Positions 23,318 to 31,448 of a DNA stretch of 50,563 nt are shown in pieces. How positions within the stretch are numbered: the first letter of the stretch is position 1; each line of letters begins with the position of its first letter. The notes under the pieces are model-generated. The model was not told the DNA's origin. It saw only the letters and a program-made list of their open reading frames with translations, and did not search any database. The DNA comes from an uncultured Collinsella sp. GTDB lineage: Bacteria > Actinomycetota > Coriobacteriia > Coriobacteriales > Coriobacteriaceae. The stretch covers positions 1 to 50,563 of the forward strand of contig CAKUHP010000010.1 of assembly GCA_934658705.1 (NCBI GenBank), in the 5' to 3' direction. The translations under genes were made by a program, and so were the position numbers.

Positions 23318-25076
23318 GGTTGAGCATCTCCTTTACCAGGTCGACCAGATCGGAGACCTGACTGATTCCGGCAAATCGGGGCGAAACGTCGCGTGCAAGT
23401 TTCTTGGATAGAGCCACAACCTGCGGCGGCTCCACGTATGCGGCGCGCATGAGGGCATCGTCGGCAAAGATCCGGTCCGCGTCGCCTCGCTCGAGGATGC
23501 GCCCGTCAGCCATGACTACCAGGCGCTGAGCAAAGTCCGAGACGACTTCCATGTCGTGGCATACCATGATCACGGCGCAGCCGCGCTCGGCCATCTCGCT
23601 CACCGTCTCCATCACGGTCATGCACTCACGGTAATCGAGGCCGCTCGTGGGCTCATCGAGCAGAACCACCTGCGGGTCGAGCACGACCACGGACGCCAGG
23701 GCGACCATCTGTCGCTGTCCGCGCGAAAGCGAGAACGGCGATTCGTCCAAGGGGAGCTCAAAGCGCTCCGCCACCACCCGTGCGCGCTGGCGGGCCTCGT
23801 CGGCGGTGACACCGTGCAGCTCAAGGCTAAAGGCAATCTCGTCGAGTACGGTATCGCGGCAGAGCTGGCGGTCGGGGTTCTGGAACAGCGTCGCGCATTT
23901 TGCAGCAATCGCGCTGGTGGGAACGTTGGCAGTGTTCATCCCCGCCATACGCACGGTTCCCGACGCCGGATGAAGAAGGCCGTTCAACAGCTTGGTGAGC
24001 GTGGTCTTGCCGGCACCGTTCTGGCCGATGACGCCCACGAGCTCGCCGGGATAGACGCGCATGTTAAGGTTGTTGACCGAGGCGCCACCATGGGGGTAGG
24101 CAAAGGTCACATCGGTGAGCTCGACTACCGGCTCCTGATTGACGCCGCGGGGGACCGTCGGGATATGGGGAGAGGTCTCGGGCGTATCGGCGGGCGCGTT
24201 CTTGCTCGTTGCATCCGCAAGCAAGGACGAGATGAGCTGGTGCGCCTCGGAAACATTGAGGCAGGGTGCCTGGCCGCTCGGCAACAGGCCGGCTTCCGCC
24301 AGGCTGTTCGCGATACGCGCGACGCGGGGGCTGTCGACACCCATCTGGCGCAGCTCGCTTGCGTGGGCAAAGACTTGGTGGGGCTCGCCGTCAAACGCGA
24401 GCTTGCCGTCTGCCATGACGAGCACGCGGCTGCAATACTTCGACAGCAGCGCGACTTTCTGCTCGATGACAACCACGGTGATGCCGTGCTCGCGATTGAT
24501 TTGGCGCAGGGTATCAAACACGAGCGTGGAGCTTGCCGGGTCGAGCGCTGCCGTGGGCTCGTCGAGCACGAGCACGTCGGGTGCCATGGCGATGATCGCG
24601 GCGATCGCGACCTTCTGCTTCTGCCCGCCCGAAAGCGTGGCAATCTCGCGGTGGCGCAGATCGCTAATGCCGACGGTCGCCAGCGTCTGGCCGATGCGCT
24701 CCTCGATCTGGTCGTGGGGCATGCCGAAGTTCTCGAGGCCAAAGAGCATCTCGTCTTCAACGATGGGTGCAACCATCTGGGCGTCGATGTCCTGCAGCAC
24801 GCTTCCTACCACGCGCGAGATATCCGTGAGGGTGATCTCGCAGGTGTCGCGGCCATCGACGAGCGTGGCTCCAAAGAGCTTGCCGGTGTAATGGTGGGGG
24901 ATGGCTCCGCTCATAACGGCGGCGAGTGTCGATTTGCCGGCACCTGAGGGGCCGATGACGCCCACAAACTCACCCTTCTCGATGGTGAGTGAGACGTGAT
25001 CGAGGGCATTCTGCGCCTCGTGACCATAGGCAAACGAGACGTCATCGAGCTTGATGATGGTATTGCTGGAGCTCAT
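23310..25076 (-). CDS. ECF transporter, fused A and A' ATPases
   Basis: A 588-aa protein holds two complete ABC ATPase domains that in many bacteria are separate EcfA1 and EcfA2. Domain 1 has Walker A GPSGAGKST (42-50), signature LSGGQKQ (148-154) and Walker B VLVLDEPTAALD. Domain 2 has Walker A GQNGAGKTT (351-359), a slightly degenerate signature LSRGQRQM and Walker B VVLLDEPTSGLD. A linker of about 60 residues joins them. It powers substrate uptake with EcfT and the S component. The ATG at 25076 has AAAGG upstream; the gene is 83 nt after the S gene. Confidence 0.93.
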   Translation of the reverse strand: MSSSNTIIKLDDVSFAYGHEAQNALDHVSLTIEKGEFVGVIGPSGAGKSTLAAVMSGAIPHHYTGKLFGATLVDGRDTCEITLTDISRVVGSVLQDIDAQMVAPIVEDEMLFGLENFGMPHDQIEERIGQTLATVGISDLRHREIATLSGGQKQKVAIAAIIAMAPDVLVLDEPTAALDPASSTLVFDTLRQINREHGITVVVIEQKVALLSKYCSRVLVMADGKLAFDGEPHQVFAHASELRQMGVDSPRVARIANSLAEAGLLPSGQAPCLNVSEAHQLISSLLADATSKNAPADTPETSPHIPTVPRGVNQEPVVELTDVTFAYPHGGASVNNLNMRVYPGELVGVIGQNGAGKTTLTKLLNGLLHPASGTVRMAGMNTANVPTSAIAAKCATLFQNPDRQLCRDTVLDEIAFSLELHGVTADEARQRARVVAERFELPLDESPFSLSRGQRQMVALASVVVLDPQVVLLDEPTSGLDYRECMTVMETVSEMAERGCAVIMVCHDMEVVSDFAQRLVVMADGRILERGDADRIFADDALMRAAYVEPPQVVALSKKLARDVSPRFAGISQVSDLVDLVKEMLNHD

Positions 25077-25159
25077 GGGGGCCTTTCTATCGTAAAAGAG
25101 CACCGGCCGCAAAACGACCGGCGCTCAACATGTGTGCCTGCGTGAGGCTCGTCGGCTAC

Positions 25160-25732
25160 TTAGTCGTTGAGCTTGAGGGCCTTCTTGATGGGGATGTAGA
25201 GGGCAGTCACGATGATGGCATTGGCAACACCGGTGGCGGCGACGACGGGAGCCATGACGCCCATGAAGGCCGGGTTGTTCATGACGCCGAAGGAGAAGAT
25301 CGCGGCGTAGATCATGCCGGAGATGAAGGTGACAACAAAGGTGCCGACGAGCGGGAGCAGGCTCTTGGCCTTGGAGTTGGCGAGCACGGAGACGAGCAGG
25401 GCCATGACCATGGCGGCGACAGGCTCAGCGATCAGGTCGGGGCCCTTAACAGAGGCGGTGATCTGGATCACCACACCGGCGAGGAGGCCGATGATCGCGG
25501 ATTGGCCGATGTTGGGCTTGATGATGAGAATCTCGAGGCAGAAGGCTGCGATGATGAATTCGGGTGAGAGGAAGCCTCCGGTGAGCCCGCTGAAGAACTT
25601 GGAGACGGTCATGTTGAGGACGAAACCGGCGGCGAGGAGGATTGCGTAGAGAGTGAGTGCCTTGAGGTCGAGCTTGCCATGGTCGGCGGTCTGGACGGTG
25701 CGGGGCTGAGCGGCGGTGGTGTTCTGAGACAT
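25160..25732 (-). CDS. ECF transporter S component, probable tryptophan-specific (TrpP-like)
   Basis: A 190-aa substrate-binding membrane protein with about six helices. The first 25 residues are a polar cytoplasmic extension; KALTLYAILLAAGFVLNMTV begins the membrane part. GPDLIAEPVAAMVMALLVSV resembles the corresponding segment of Bacillus TrpP. Sequence similarity alone would be weak, but the leader in front of the gene encodes a Trp-Trp-Trp peptide followed by a terminator, which is strong independent evidence that the operon responds to charged tRNA-Trp and that tryptophan (or a precursor) is the cargo. AAAGGA lies 8 nt before the ATG at 25732. Confidence 0.82.
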   Translation of the reverse strand: MSQNTTAAQPRTVQTADHGKLDLKALTLYAILLAAGFVLNMTVSKFFSGLTGGFLSPEFIIAAFCLEILIIKPNIGQSAIIGLLAGVVIQITASVKGPDLIAEPVAAMVMALLVSVLANSKAKSLLPLVGTFVVTFISGMIYAAIFSFGVMNNPAFMGVMAPVVAATGVANAIIVTALYIPIKKALKLND

Positions 25733-25811
25733 GGTGAAAATCCTTTCGGAAAGGGAGTGCAAGAGGGAAAAGCGGAGGCGCGTGATGCGAATGCGATCGG
25801 GCTCGAGATAG

Positions 25812-25842
25812 AAAAAGGCCCCCGGTCGAAACCGGAGGCCTT
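25812..25842 (-). terminator. Attenuator terminator in the trp-responsive leader
   Basis: On the minus strand a 12-bp stem (25831-25842 with 25815-25826, one G-U pair) is capped by a TTCG tetraloop and followed by five U. It starts 40 nt after the leader-peptide stop and precedes the S-component gene by about 80 nt. Confidence 0.9.
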
Positions 25843-25881
25843 CCAATCACCTAGAGCGCAAAAACAGGCGTGAGGGGCTCA

Positions 25882-25947
25882 CTATCGACCGATCGTATTC
25901 GCATCACGCCACCACCAGTTGTTGAGAGACTTCATCGTGTTCTTCAT
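25882..25947 (-). CDS. Trp-rich leader peptide (attenuator)
   Basis: A 21-codon frame starts at the ATG at 25947 with AAAGGAG upstream. It encodes MKNTMKSLNN followed by three consecutive Trp codons and RDANTIGR, then TAG. Three tandem Trp codons in a 21-residue peptide ahead of a terminator are the classical signature of transcription attenuation by tryptophan: ribosome stalling at the Trp codons when Trp-tRNA is scarce would change folding of the downstream RNA and prevent termination at 25812-25842. It would not have a function as a protein. The amino acid it senses identifies the likely cargo of the ECF transporter that follows. Confidence 0.93.
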   Translation of the reverse strand: MKNTMKSLNNWWWRDANTIGR

Positions 25948-26005
25948 GCCGGTGGCTCCTTTCGTGATGCCGTGGCGCGGTCGCACCTTGTTGCTGTTGC
26001 GCTGC

Positions 26006-26014
26006 ACTATAGCA
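26006..26014 (-). promoter_or_regulatory. Extended -10 promoter of the leader/ECF operon
   Basis: On the minus strand TGCTATAGT is an extended -10 element lying about 60 nt before the leader-peptide start. The region 17-18 nt upstream (TTTCCC) is only a weak -35. Confidence 0.5.
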
Positions 26015-26075
26015 CAGCGAAGTGTGTGCGGGAAAAACTTTTTTGGAAAGATTTCAGCGATGTTTCCCGCCGGTC

Positions 26076-26121
26076 AAAAAGGCGGGCTGAGCGGGCGGGA
26101 CGACTTATGCGCCCCGCCCGT
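26076..26121 (-). terminator. Terminator downstream of C69 dipeptidase
   Basis: On the minus strand, shortly after the stop codon, GC-rich complementary segments (CGGGCGGG with CCCGCCCG, alternatively GGCGGG with CCCGCC) precede TTTTT. Confidence 0.75.
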
Positions 26122-26140
26122 CTCTTAGAGCGTGAGGGCC

Positions 26141-27943
26141 TTAGGCCTTCTTGCGACGATAGATCACATAGGCGCAGACACCGATGATGACGACAGCGCC
26201 AACAGCCATGGCGGCCATGTTGTTGCCCTCGGACTTCTCCTCGGTGGCCTCTTCCTTCTCGACCTCGGGCTCGGCTACGTCCTCATCGGAGAGGGCCTCG
26301 TCGGCGTAGGTGACGGACTCGACCAGGCAGTCGTTGTCGGCATCGTAGTCGCTCGGGACGAACTCCTCGGAGAAGTCGCCCTCCTTGAGGTAGTCGCGCA
26401 TCTCCTCGAGCATGGCCTTGCACTTAACGTAGGTGTTCTTGGTGGCAGCCTTACCGGCCTTGTTGGCCAGAGCGGTGCGGGCCTCGGTGCCCTCGGTAGC
26501 CTGCATGGCCTCGTCGACGGTTAGGTTCTGCTCGATGAGTTCCTTCTGCAGGGCGTCGAGATAGGCGCGGACGCCGGTGGCGCAGTGGTCGCGGTTCTCA
26601 TAGGCGAGCGTGTTGATGTCCATGAGAACGTAGTTGATGGAGTTCTTGGGCTCCTCGTTGTTCACGACATCTTCCTCTTCGCAGTGGTCGAAGGAGACAT
26701 CCTGATCGCTGAAGTAGGGGCTGACCTCGGTGAGCAGTGCGGAATAGAGGGGGATAGCGACGGAGAACTCGGCGTTGGAGAGCATCTCCCACTGGATGGT
26801 CGCGATTTCGGGATCCATGCCCTGACGGATTTGGAAGGTATGGATCTCGGTGTTGCGGTTGGAGCCGATGGCATAGGCGCCGTCAGTGTTGGCATTGAGG
26901 TCGGCGACGTTCTCGCCGCGGGCGGCGAAGCTGCGGATCATCTCAAAGGTGTTCCAGTCGGACTTGCCGGGTTGGAAGAACAGCGGCTGCATCTCGTGGA
27001 CCAGGGCGCCGGTCGTGGCGCGAGCGTCTTCACGCTCGTCCTTGACGATCTCGTAGTCGGTGCCCTCGGCAAGCGGAGCCATGAAGTAATCGCGGCCCTG
27101 GATATAGCGCGACCACTGGTGCATACCGGCCTCGCCGATCTCCTCGCCGTAGGTCTTGGCGACGTCGAACTTGCCGTCGGTGTACTCGGCAAAGCCTTTC
27201 TCCTTAGGCATAGACTCAATGCCCTCGGAGTGGAGGCAGTTCTCGGTGTCGTCGAGGTCGACGTTATAGGTGAGGTTGCCGATGTTGGGGTTGAGCGAGG
27301 CAATGTCATCGGCGAGCTTCATGGCAATCCACTGATGGCCGGAAAGCGCGGCGAACAGCCAGGTCTCGGTGCTGTCGGCGATGATGATCTGGTCGTTGGA
27401 GCAGACGCCCTGCTCGTCGATCAGGCTGCCGATGAGCTCGACGCCCTCGCGGGCCGTGGCGCTCTCGCCCAGGATGACACTGGCATAGCTGTACTCGCCA
27501 ATGCCGGTCTCCTCGGTGATGGGGTCGGCCTCCTCGGCCTTCTCGTTGTAGGAGGTGCTCAGCGTGGCAGAGCAGGAGACGCCCTTCTCATTGATGCCGG
27601 CCTCAGAATAAGCGTCGTAACGATCTTCCCACTGCGAGGGGTTGTCGCGAACGAAGGTGTAGCGGTAGGTTGCGCCCTTGGACTTGTACTCAAAGCCGGA
27701 CTCGACCGAGGTGTACTCGTTGCCGTCTTTGTGTGCGGGCTCAATGCCAAAGTGCTTGACATAGCGCGGACCGAAGTCCTCGGAGCGGCCGTAGTACGTG
27801 TTGCCGTCTGCCGTGAGCTTGCTGCCCATGTAGATCTGGGTGCAGGCGAGCGCCGAAGTCGGCATGGCCATAATGGCCGCAGCTCCGAATGCAAGGCCGC
27901 AGCCAAGCTTCTTGAGCGTGTTGACGGGATGAGTAAACCTCAT
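26141..27943 (-). CDS. Secreted, membrane-anchored C69 family dipeptidase
   Basis: A 600-aa peptidase of family C69 (PepD type), an Ntn-hydrolase fold. A signal peptide (about residues 1-33, ending TSALA) would be removed to expose Cys34 in ACTQIYMGSKLTADGNTYYGRSEDF, which is the catalytic N-terminal nucleophile. The C-terminus has a helix NMAAMAVGAVVIIGVCAYVIYRRKK preceded by an acidic Glu/Ala stretch, so the enzyme should be displayed on the outer face of the membrane. It would hydrolyse dipeptides from the medium. GGGAGGG lies just upstream of the ATG at 27943. Neighbours on both sides are independently transcribed. Confidence 0.9.
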   Translation of the reverse strand: MRFTHPVNTLKKLGCGLAFGAAAIMAMPTSALACTQIYMGSKLTADGNTYYGRSEDFGPRYVKHFGIEPAHKDGNEYTSVESGFEYKSKGATYRYTFVRDNPSQWEDRYDAYSEAGINEKGVSCSATLSTSYNEKAEEADPITEETGIGEYSYASVILGESATAREGVELIGSLIDEQGVCSNDQIIIADSTETWLFAALSGHQWIAMKLADDIASLNPNIGNLTYNVDLDDTENCLHSEGIESMPKEKGFAEYTDGKFDVAKTYGEEIGEAGMHQWSRYIQGRDYFMAPLAEGTDYEIVKDEREDARATTGALVHEMQPLFFQPGKSDWNTFEMIRSFAARGENVADLNANTDGAYAIGSNRNTEIHTFQIRQGMDPEIATIQWEMLSNAEFSVAIPLYSALLTEVSPYFSDQDVSFDHCEEEDVVNNEEPKNSINYVLMDINTLAYENRDHCATGVRAYLDALQKELIEQNLTVDEAMQATEGTEARTALANKAGKAATKNTYVKCKAMLEEMRDYLKEGDFSEEFVPSDYDADNDCLVESVTYADEALSDEDVAEPEVEKEEATEEKSEGNNMAAMAVGAVVIIGVCAYVIYRRKKA

Positions 27944-28019
27944 GATCCCTCCCAACTGTTGAGACCCCGCAAAACAGTGCGGAATCTCAGCTAATAAATA
28001 CATCTATTAGCCTATAGGA

Positions 28020-28098
28020 AGTCAAAAGAGTATTCATCAATTTCGATGAAATACTCGATGAGCGTCCTAAAATATGCGATGAGCGGATAAGAATACTC
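28020..28098 (-). promoter_or_regulatory. Promoter and repeated operator-like motif upstream of C69 gene
   Basis: On the minus strand a consensus-like -35 TTGACT (28020-28025) faces the C69 gene; a -10 about 17 nt on (TGTATT) is plausible but weak. Upstream, the plus strand shows CGATGAGCG at 28056-28064 and again at 28077-28085, 21 nt apart, with a related CGATGAAAT at 28044, all inside an outer inverted pair GAGTATTC (28028) and GAATACTC (28091). Spacing of two helical turns suggests a dimeric regulator. Confidence 0.5.
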
Positions 28099-28174
28099 AT
28101 TATGTAGCTTTAGTTAAATAAAGGCCCCCTGCAATTACTGTAGCTGGATAAAGCACTGTGCACGGGTAGCAAAG

Positions 28175-28215
28175 AAAAATCCCCCGCTGTTTTGCAAATG
28201 CATAAACAACGAGGG
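28175..28215 (-). terminator. Terminator of the lipid kinase/small protein operon
   Basis: On the minus strand a 12-bp stem (two G-U pairs) with an 11-nt loop is followed by ATTTTTC. Confidence 0.85.
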
Positions 28216-28251
28216 AGACATTATTTGGATGAATATCATACCAATGTGGAA

Positions 28252-28344
28252 TTACTTCTTTCGGCGGTGGATCACGTTAATCGCATAGCCGATGAGCATG
28301 GCCAGAACAATGACGATAAAGCCGAGCAGGGGATTGTCGTTCAT
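28252..28344 (-). CDS. 30-aa single-span membrane protein
   Basis: A short frame begins at an ATG at 28344 with a perfect AGGAGG whose first bases overlap the stop codon of the lipid kinase gene. It encodes a polar MNDNP start, one hydrophobic helix (LLGFIVIVLAMLIGYAINVI) and a basic end HRRKK before TAA, the normal topology for a tail-in single-pass peptide. The spacing, coupling and the terminator right after it make it a real gene. Its function is unknown; by position it could modulate or anchor the lipid kinase. Confidence 0.82.
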   Translation of the reverse strand: MNDNPLLGFIVIVLAMLIGYAINVIHRRKK

Positions 28345-28353
28345 GGGGTCCTC

Positions 28354-29271
28354 CTATTTACCGAGCGGTGAGAATTCGTCGACGATCAAGTCGAGACATT
28401 GCGGAAGTGCGCGGGCGCCAAAGACGCCGGAGTTGCTGGAGATGATCTCGCCATCAAACTGCATGCCCAGCGACGGCGTGCAGGTAATCTTGGCTTCCTT
28501 GGTCTGGATGATCTTGAACTGCGGACGGCCGAGCACCTTGCCGGCGGGGTCGAGCGCGGCGGTAATCACGGTGGGCAGGAGCTGCACGGTTTTTACGGGT
28601 TCGATGACCGCAATGTCGACCATGCCGTCGTTCATGCGGCAGTCGGGGAATAGGTTGATGTCGTTTTGGATGACCGAGGTGTTGCCAGCCATGCAGCAGA
28701 TGCCGTCGAGCTCCTCCACGATGCCGTCATGCTCAATCGTAAAGTGCGCCACCGTGGGGTTGGGCGTGGCGAGCGCGGATAGGAAGTAGGCGATCTCGCC
28801 GATGTCGTTTTTGGTGGGGGCGGCCTTCATCATGATCTCGGCGTCGTAGCCCGAGCCGGCGATGATGATGAAGCCGTGGCGCTTCTCGTTGCCGTCCTCG
28901 TCGAGCCAAAAGAGCTCGCCCATGTCCGCCTTGACGGTACGGCCGTCGCGGCAGGCCTTGGCGAGCGCCGCCGCCTCGGGAGCATTGCCGATATTATTGA
29001 AGAATAGGCAGGCCGTGCCGGAGGGGAAGACGAGCGTGGGGACGCCGCATCCGCGCATTTGGTCGAGCACGTTGGAGACGGTACCGTCGCCGCCCGAGAT
29101 CACCACGCGGTCGAACTCGCGCACGTCAGCCACGGCGTCTTCGGGCTCCATGCCGTCGCCGATAAAGCGCATCACGACCTCGTCGCCGCCCTGCGAGAGG
29201 GCGTGCGTGAATGCGAAGATTTCATCTGAGCTGGGGCCCGATGCCGGGTTGTGGATGATAAGGCAGCGCAT
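28354..29271 (-). CDS. Diacylglycerol kinase family lipid kinase
   Basis: A 305-aa member of the DagK/YegS family, which phosphorylates diacylglycerol or related lipids at the membrane with ATP. ISGGDGTVSNVLD (GGDGT at 60-64) is the nucleotide loop; FPSGTACLFFNNIG is the second family motif, with Ala-Cys where Ala-Asn is usual. GSGYDAEIMM and the C-terminal LGMQFDGEII also fit. No signal peptide. It is followed within 9 nt by a small membrane-protein gene in the same operon and is divergent from rnd. The exact lipid substrate cannot be read from sequence. Confidence 0.87.
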   Translation of the reverse strand: MRCLIIHNPASGPSSDEIFAFTHALSQGGDEVVMRFIGDGMEPEDAVADVREFDRVVISGGDGTVSNVLDQMRGCGVPTLVFPSGTACLFFNNIGNAPEAAALAKACRDGRTVKADMGELFWLDEDGNEKRHGFIIIAGSGYDAEIMMKAAPTKNDIGEIAYFLSALATPNPTVAHFTIEHDGIVEELDGICCMAGNTSVIQNDINLFPDCRMNDGMVDIAVIEPVKTVQLLPTVITAALDPAGKVLGRPQFKIIQTKEAKITCTPSLGMQFDGEIISSNSGVFGARALPQCLDLIVDEFSPLGK

Positions 29272-29369
29272 ACTTACGTTCCCGTTCTGTGACTAACCGA
29301 GTATAGTTGTAAAGCAATGCCGATATCCTACCCGTGTTTTTCGGGCCTAACCTTATTCGATGGGTTGAT

Positions 29370-30503
29370 ATGTACATTTCCACACATCAGGCTCTACTCG
29401 ACTTTTGCCAGCGCGCCCGTGAGTTCGACGCGATTGCCGTCGATACCGAGTTTTTGCGCGAGCGCACGTTCCATCCGCGCCTGTGCCTGGTCCAGATTGC
29501 CACCCCTGCCGAGAGCGTCGCGGTCGACCCCCTGGTGATCGACGACCTGTCGCCGCTCGCCGAGCTTATGGCCGACGAGAGCGTAACCAAGGTGTTCCAC
29601 GCCTGCTCGCAGGATATGGAGGTCATGCTCCATACTGTGGGCGTGCTGCCGCGTCCTATTTTTGACACGCAGGTGGCCGCCGCCTTTTTGGGTGAGCGCC
29701 AGCAGATTTCCTACGGCGCGCTCGTGCAGACGTTTTGCGGCGTCTCGCTGCCCAAGACCGAGTCGCTGACCGACTGGTCGCGCCGTCCGCTGACCGACAA
29801 GCAGATTGAGTACGCGATCGATGACGTCAAGTACCTAATCGTGGCCTATACCGAGATGATGAGCCGTCTGCGTGAGCTGGGCCGCGTGGACTGGGTGCTC
29901 GACGAGCTACGCCCGCTGGCCGACGAGTCGCACTATCGCGCCGACCGTCACGAGGCATTCCGTAAGGTCAAGCGCATCAACTCCTGCAGCCGCCATCAGC
30001 TGGGCATCGCGCGCGAGCTCGCCGCCTGGCGCGAGGACCGCGCCGAGCGCCGCAACATCCCGCGCAAGTGGGTCATGTCCGACGATACGCTGCTGGCGCT
30101 CGTCAAGCGCAATCCCGTGCGTGTCGAGGAGTTCCGCAGTATCCGCGGTACCGACCAGCTGGGGGAGCGCGACGTGGACGGCGCGCTCATGGCCATCAAG
30201 CGCGGCGCGAGCTGCCCTCACGATCGCCTGCCGCTCATGGTGCGCGGGCATCGCCAGATCTCGCCGGAGCTGGAGAGCGTGGCGGACCTGATGTATGCGC
30301 TCATTCGCCTTGTTGCCGAGCGCTCGGGCGTGGCAACCTCAGTCATTGCCTCGCGCGATGATCTGGCTGACTACATTGAGCATCCCGAGCAGAGCCCCTT
30401 GCGCGAAGGCTGGCGCTTTGAGCTCGTGGGCTCGCGCCTGGACGATTTGCTTTCGGGCAATATGGGGTTGACGGTGAAGGACGGCAAAATCGAGCTGCTA
30501 TAG
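29370..30503 (+). CDS. rnd: Ribonuclease D
   Basis: A 377-aa 3-prime exoribonuclease acting on tRNA precursors and other small RNAs. The DEDD active-site motifs are visible: AVDTEFLRE (Asp25, Glu27), FHACSQDMEVM (Asp) and YAIDDVKYL (YxxxD). The C-terminal half holds HRDC-type helices (REDRAERRNIPRKWVMSDDTLLALVKRNP) used for RNA binding. The start MYISTHQALLDF at 29370 matches the family beginning, although its Shine-Dalgarno is weak. It is divergent from the lipid kinase gene. Confidence 0.93.
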   Translation: MYISTHQALLDFCQRAREFDAIAVDTEFLRERTFHPRLCLVQIATPAESVAVDPLVIDDLSPLAELMADESVTKVFHACSQDMEVMLHTVGVLPRPIFDTQVAAAFLGERQQISYGALVQTFCGVSLPKTESLTDWSRRPLTDKQIEYAIDDVKYLIVAYTEMMSRLRELGRVDWVLDELRPLADESHYRADRHEAFRKVKRINSCSRHQLGIARELAAWREDRAERRNIPRKWVMSDDTLLALVKRNPVRVEEFRSIRGTDQLGERDVDGALMAIKRGASCPHDRLPLMVRGHRQISPELESVADLMYALIRLVAERSGVATSVIASRDDLADYIEHPEQSPLREGWRFELVGSRLDDLLSGNMGLTVKDGKIELL

Positions 30504-30628
30504 TTACGCGGTTTTGCCAGGCGCTGCAAACGTTCTAGAGCGGTAATGCCGAAACATCGATGCTGACTTGCTGGTCAGCTGAATGGGTAGAATGCCTCCA
30601 ACGTGTAACTCGATTCGGAGGAATTCGC

Positions 30629-31333
30629 ATGCCTTATTACTATGGATACGGCTTTGGTATCGACCCGCTGTACCTGCTGGTTGTTCTTATTTGTACGGTG
30701 CTCGGTCTTGCCGCGCAGAGCTATATCAACTCGACGTACAAGACGTGGTCCAAGGTACGATCGGACGGCGACACGGGCGCTACGGTCGCTCGCCGCATGC
30801 TCGACGCCAACGGCTGCAACGCCGTGGGCATCAAGGGCGTTGCCGGCGAGCTCACCGACCATTACAACCCTCAGGATAACAATCTGTATCTCTCGGATGC
30901 CAACCGTTCGGGCGGGTCGGTCGCAAGCGTCGCCGTCGCCTGCCACGAGGCGGGCCATGCCGCTCAGCGCCAAAGTGGCTATGCCATGATGAAGGTGCGC
31001 ACCGCCCTCGTGCCGGTCGTCAACTTTACTCAGAATACCTGGACGATCGTGCTGCTCATGGGTCTGTTTATGAACCTTGCCGGGCTCACGACCCTCGCGC
31101 TGATCTTCTTTTCGTTTAGCGTGCTGTTCCAGCTGGTTACGCTTCCGGTCGAGATAGATGCCAGCCGCCGCGCTGTGGCCTACATTGAGCAGTCGGGCAT
31201 GAGCTCCAAGCAGGTCAACGGTGCCAAGAAGGTGCTGACGGCAGCCGCGCTTACCTATGTGGCAGCCGCGCTCACCTCGATCATTCAGCTGCTCTACCTT
31301 ATGGCTCGTTACAACAGAAACTCCAACCGATAA
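30629..31333 (+). CDS. Zinc metallopeptidase, YugP family
   Basis: A 234-aa membrane protein with the HEAGH zinc motif at 106-110 in VACHEAGHAAQ, flanked by an N-terminal membrane helix (YLLVVLICTVLGLAAQSY), a central hydrophobic pair and a C-terminal helix (AAALTSIIQLLYLMA). The start MPYYYGYGFGIDPLYLL is characteristic of this family (neutral zinc metallopeptidase 2). The physiological substrate is unknown. GGAGGAA lies upstream of the ATG. Confidence 0.9.
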   Translation: MPYYYGYGFGIDPLYLLVVLICTVLGLAAQSYINSTYKTWSKVRSDGDTGATVARRMLDANGCNAVGIKGVAGELTDHYNPQDNNLYLSDANRSGGSVASVAVACHEAGHAAQRQSGYAMMKVRTALVPVVNFTQNTWTIVLLMGLFMNLAGLTTLALIFFSFSVLFQLVTLPVEIDASRRAVAYIEQSGMSSKQVNGAKKVLTAAALTYVAAALTSIIQLLYLMARYNRNSNR

Positions 31334-31349
31334 GAACTTGGACTGACAG

Positions 31350-31379
31350 GCGCCGCGGGGATTTGTGTCCCCGCGGCGC
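31350..31379 (+). terminator. Strong hairpin after the YugP-like gene
   Basis: A perfect 12-bp GC-rich stem (31350-31361 with 31368-31379) with a 6-nt loop but no T-run; a weak or partial terminator. Confidence 0.6.
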
Positions 31380-31448
31380 TGTACTATGTGTGGGACTTGA
31401 ATTTGCGCAGGGCCGGAGCCCTTGTGCACGATGACGAAAGGAGGCTGC

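Larger units (their letters stand above)
27944..28251. other. 308-nt AT-rich intergenic region
   Basis: No convincing gene is present. It holds the promoter region of the C69 gene (28020-28098) and the terminator of the lipid-kinase operon (28175-28215). The part between (about 28099-28170) shows nothing I can interpret. Confidence 0.6.

Noticed and set aside
25160..25732. Riboflavin or thiamine ECF receptor
   Set aside because: No FMN or TPP riboswitch precedes the operon; the Trp leader and TrpP-like segment point to tryptophan instead.
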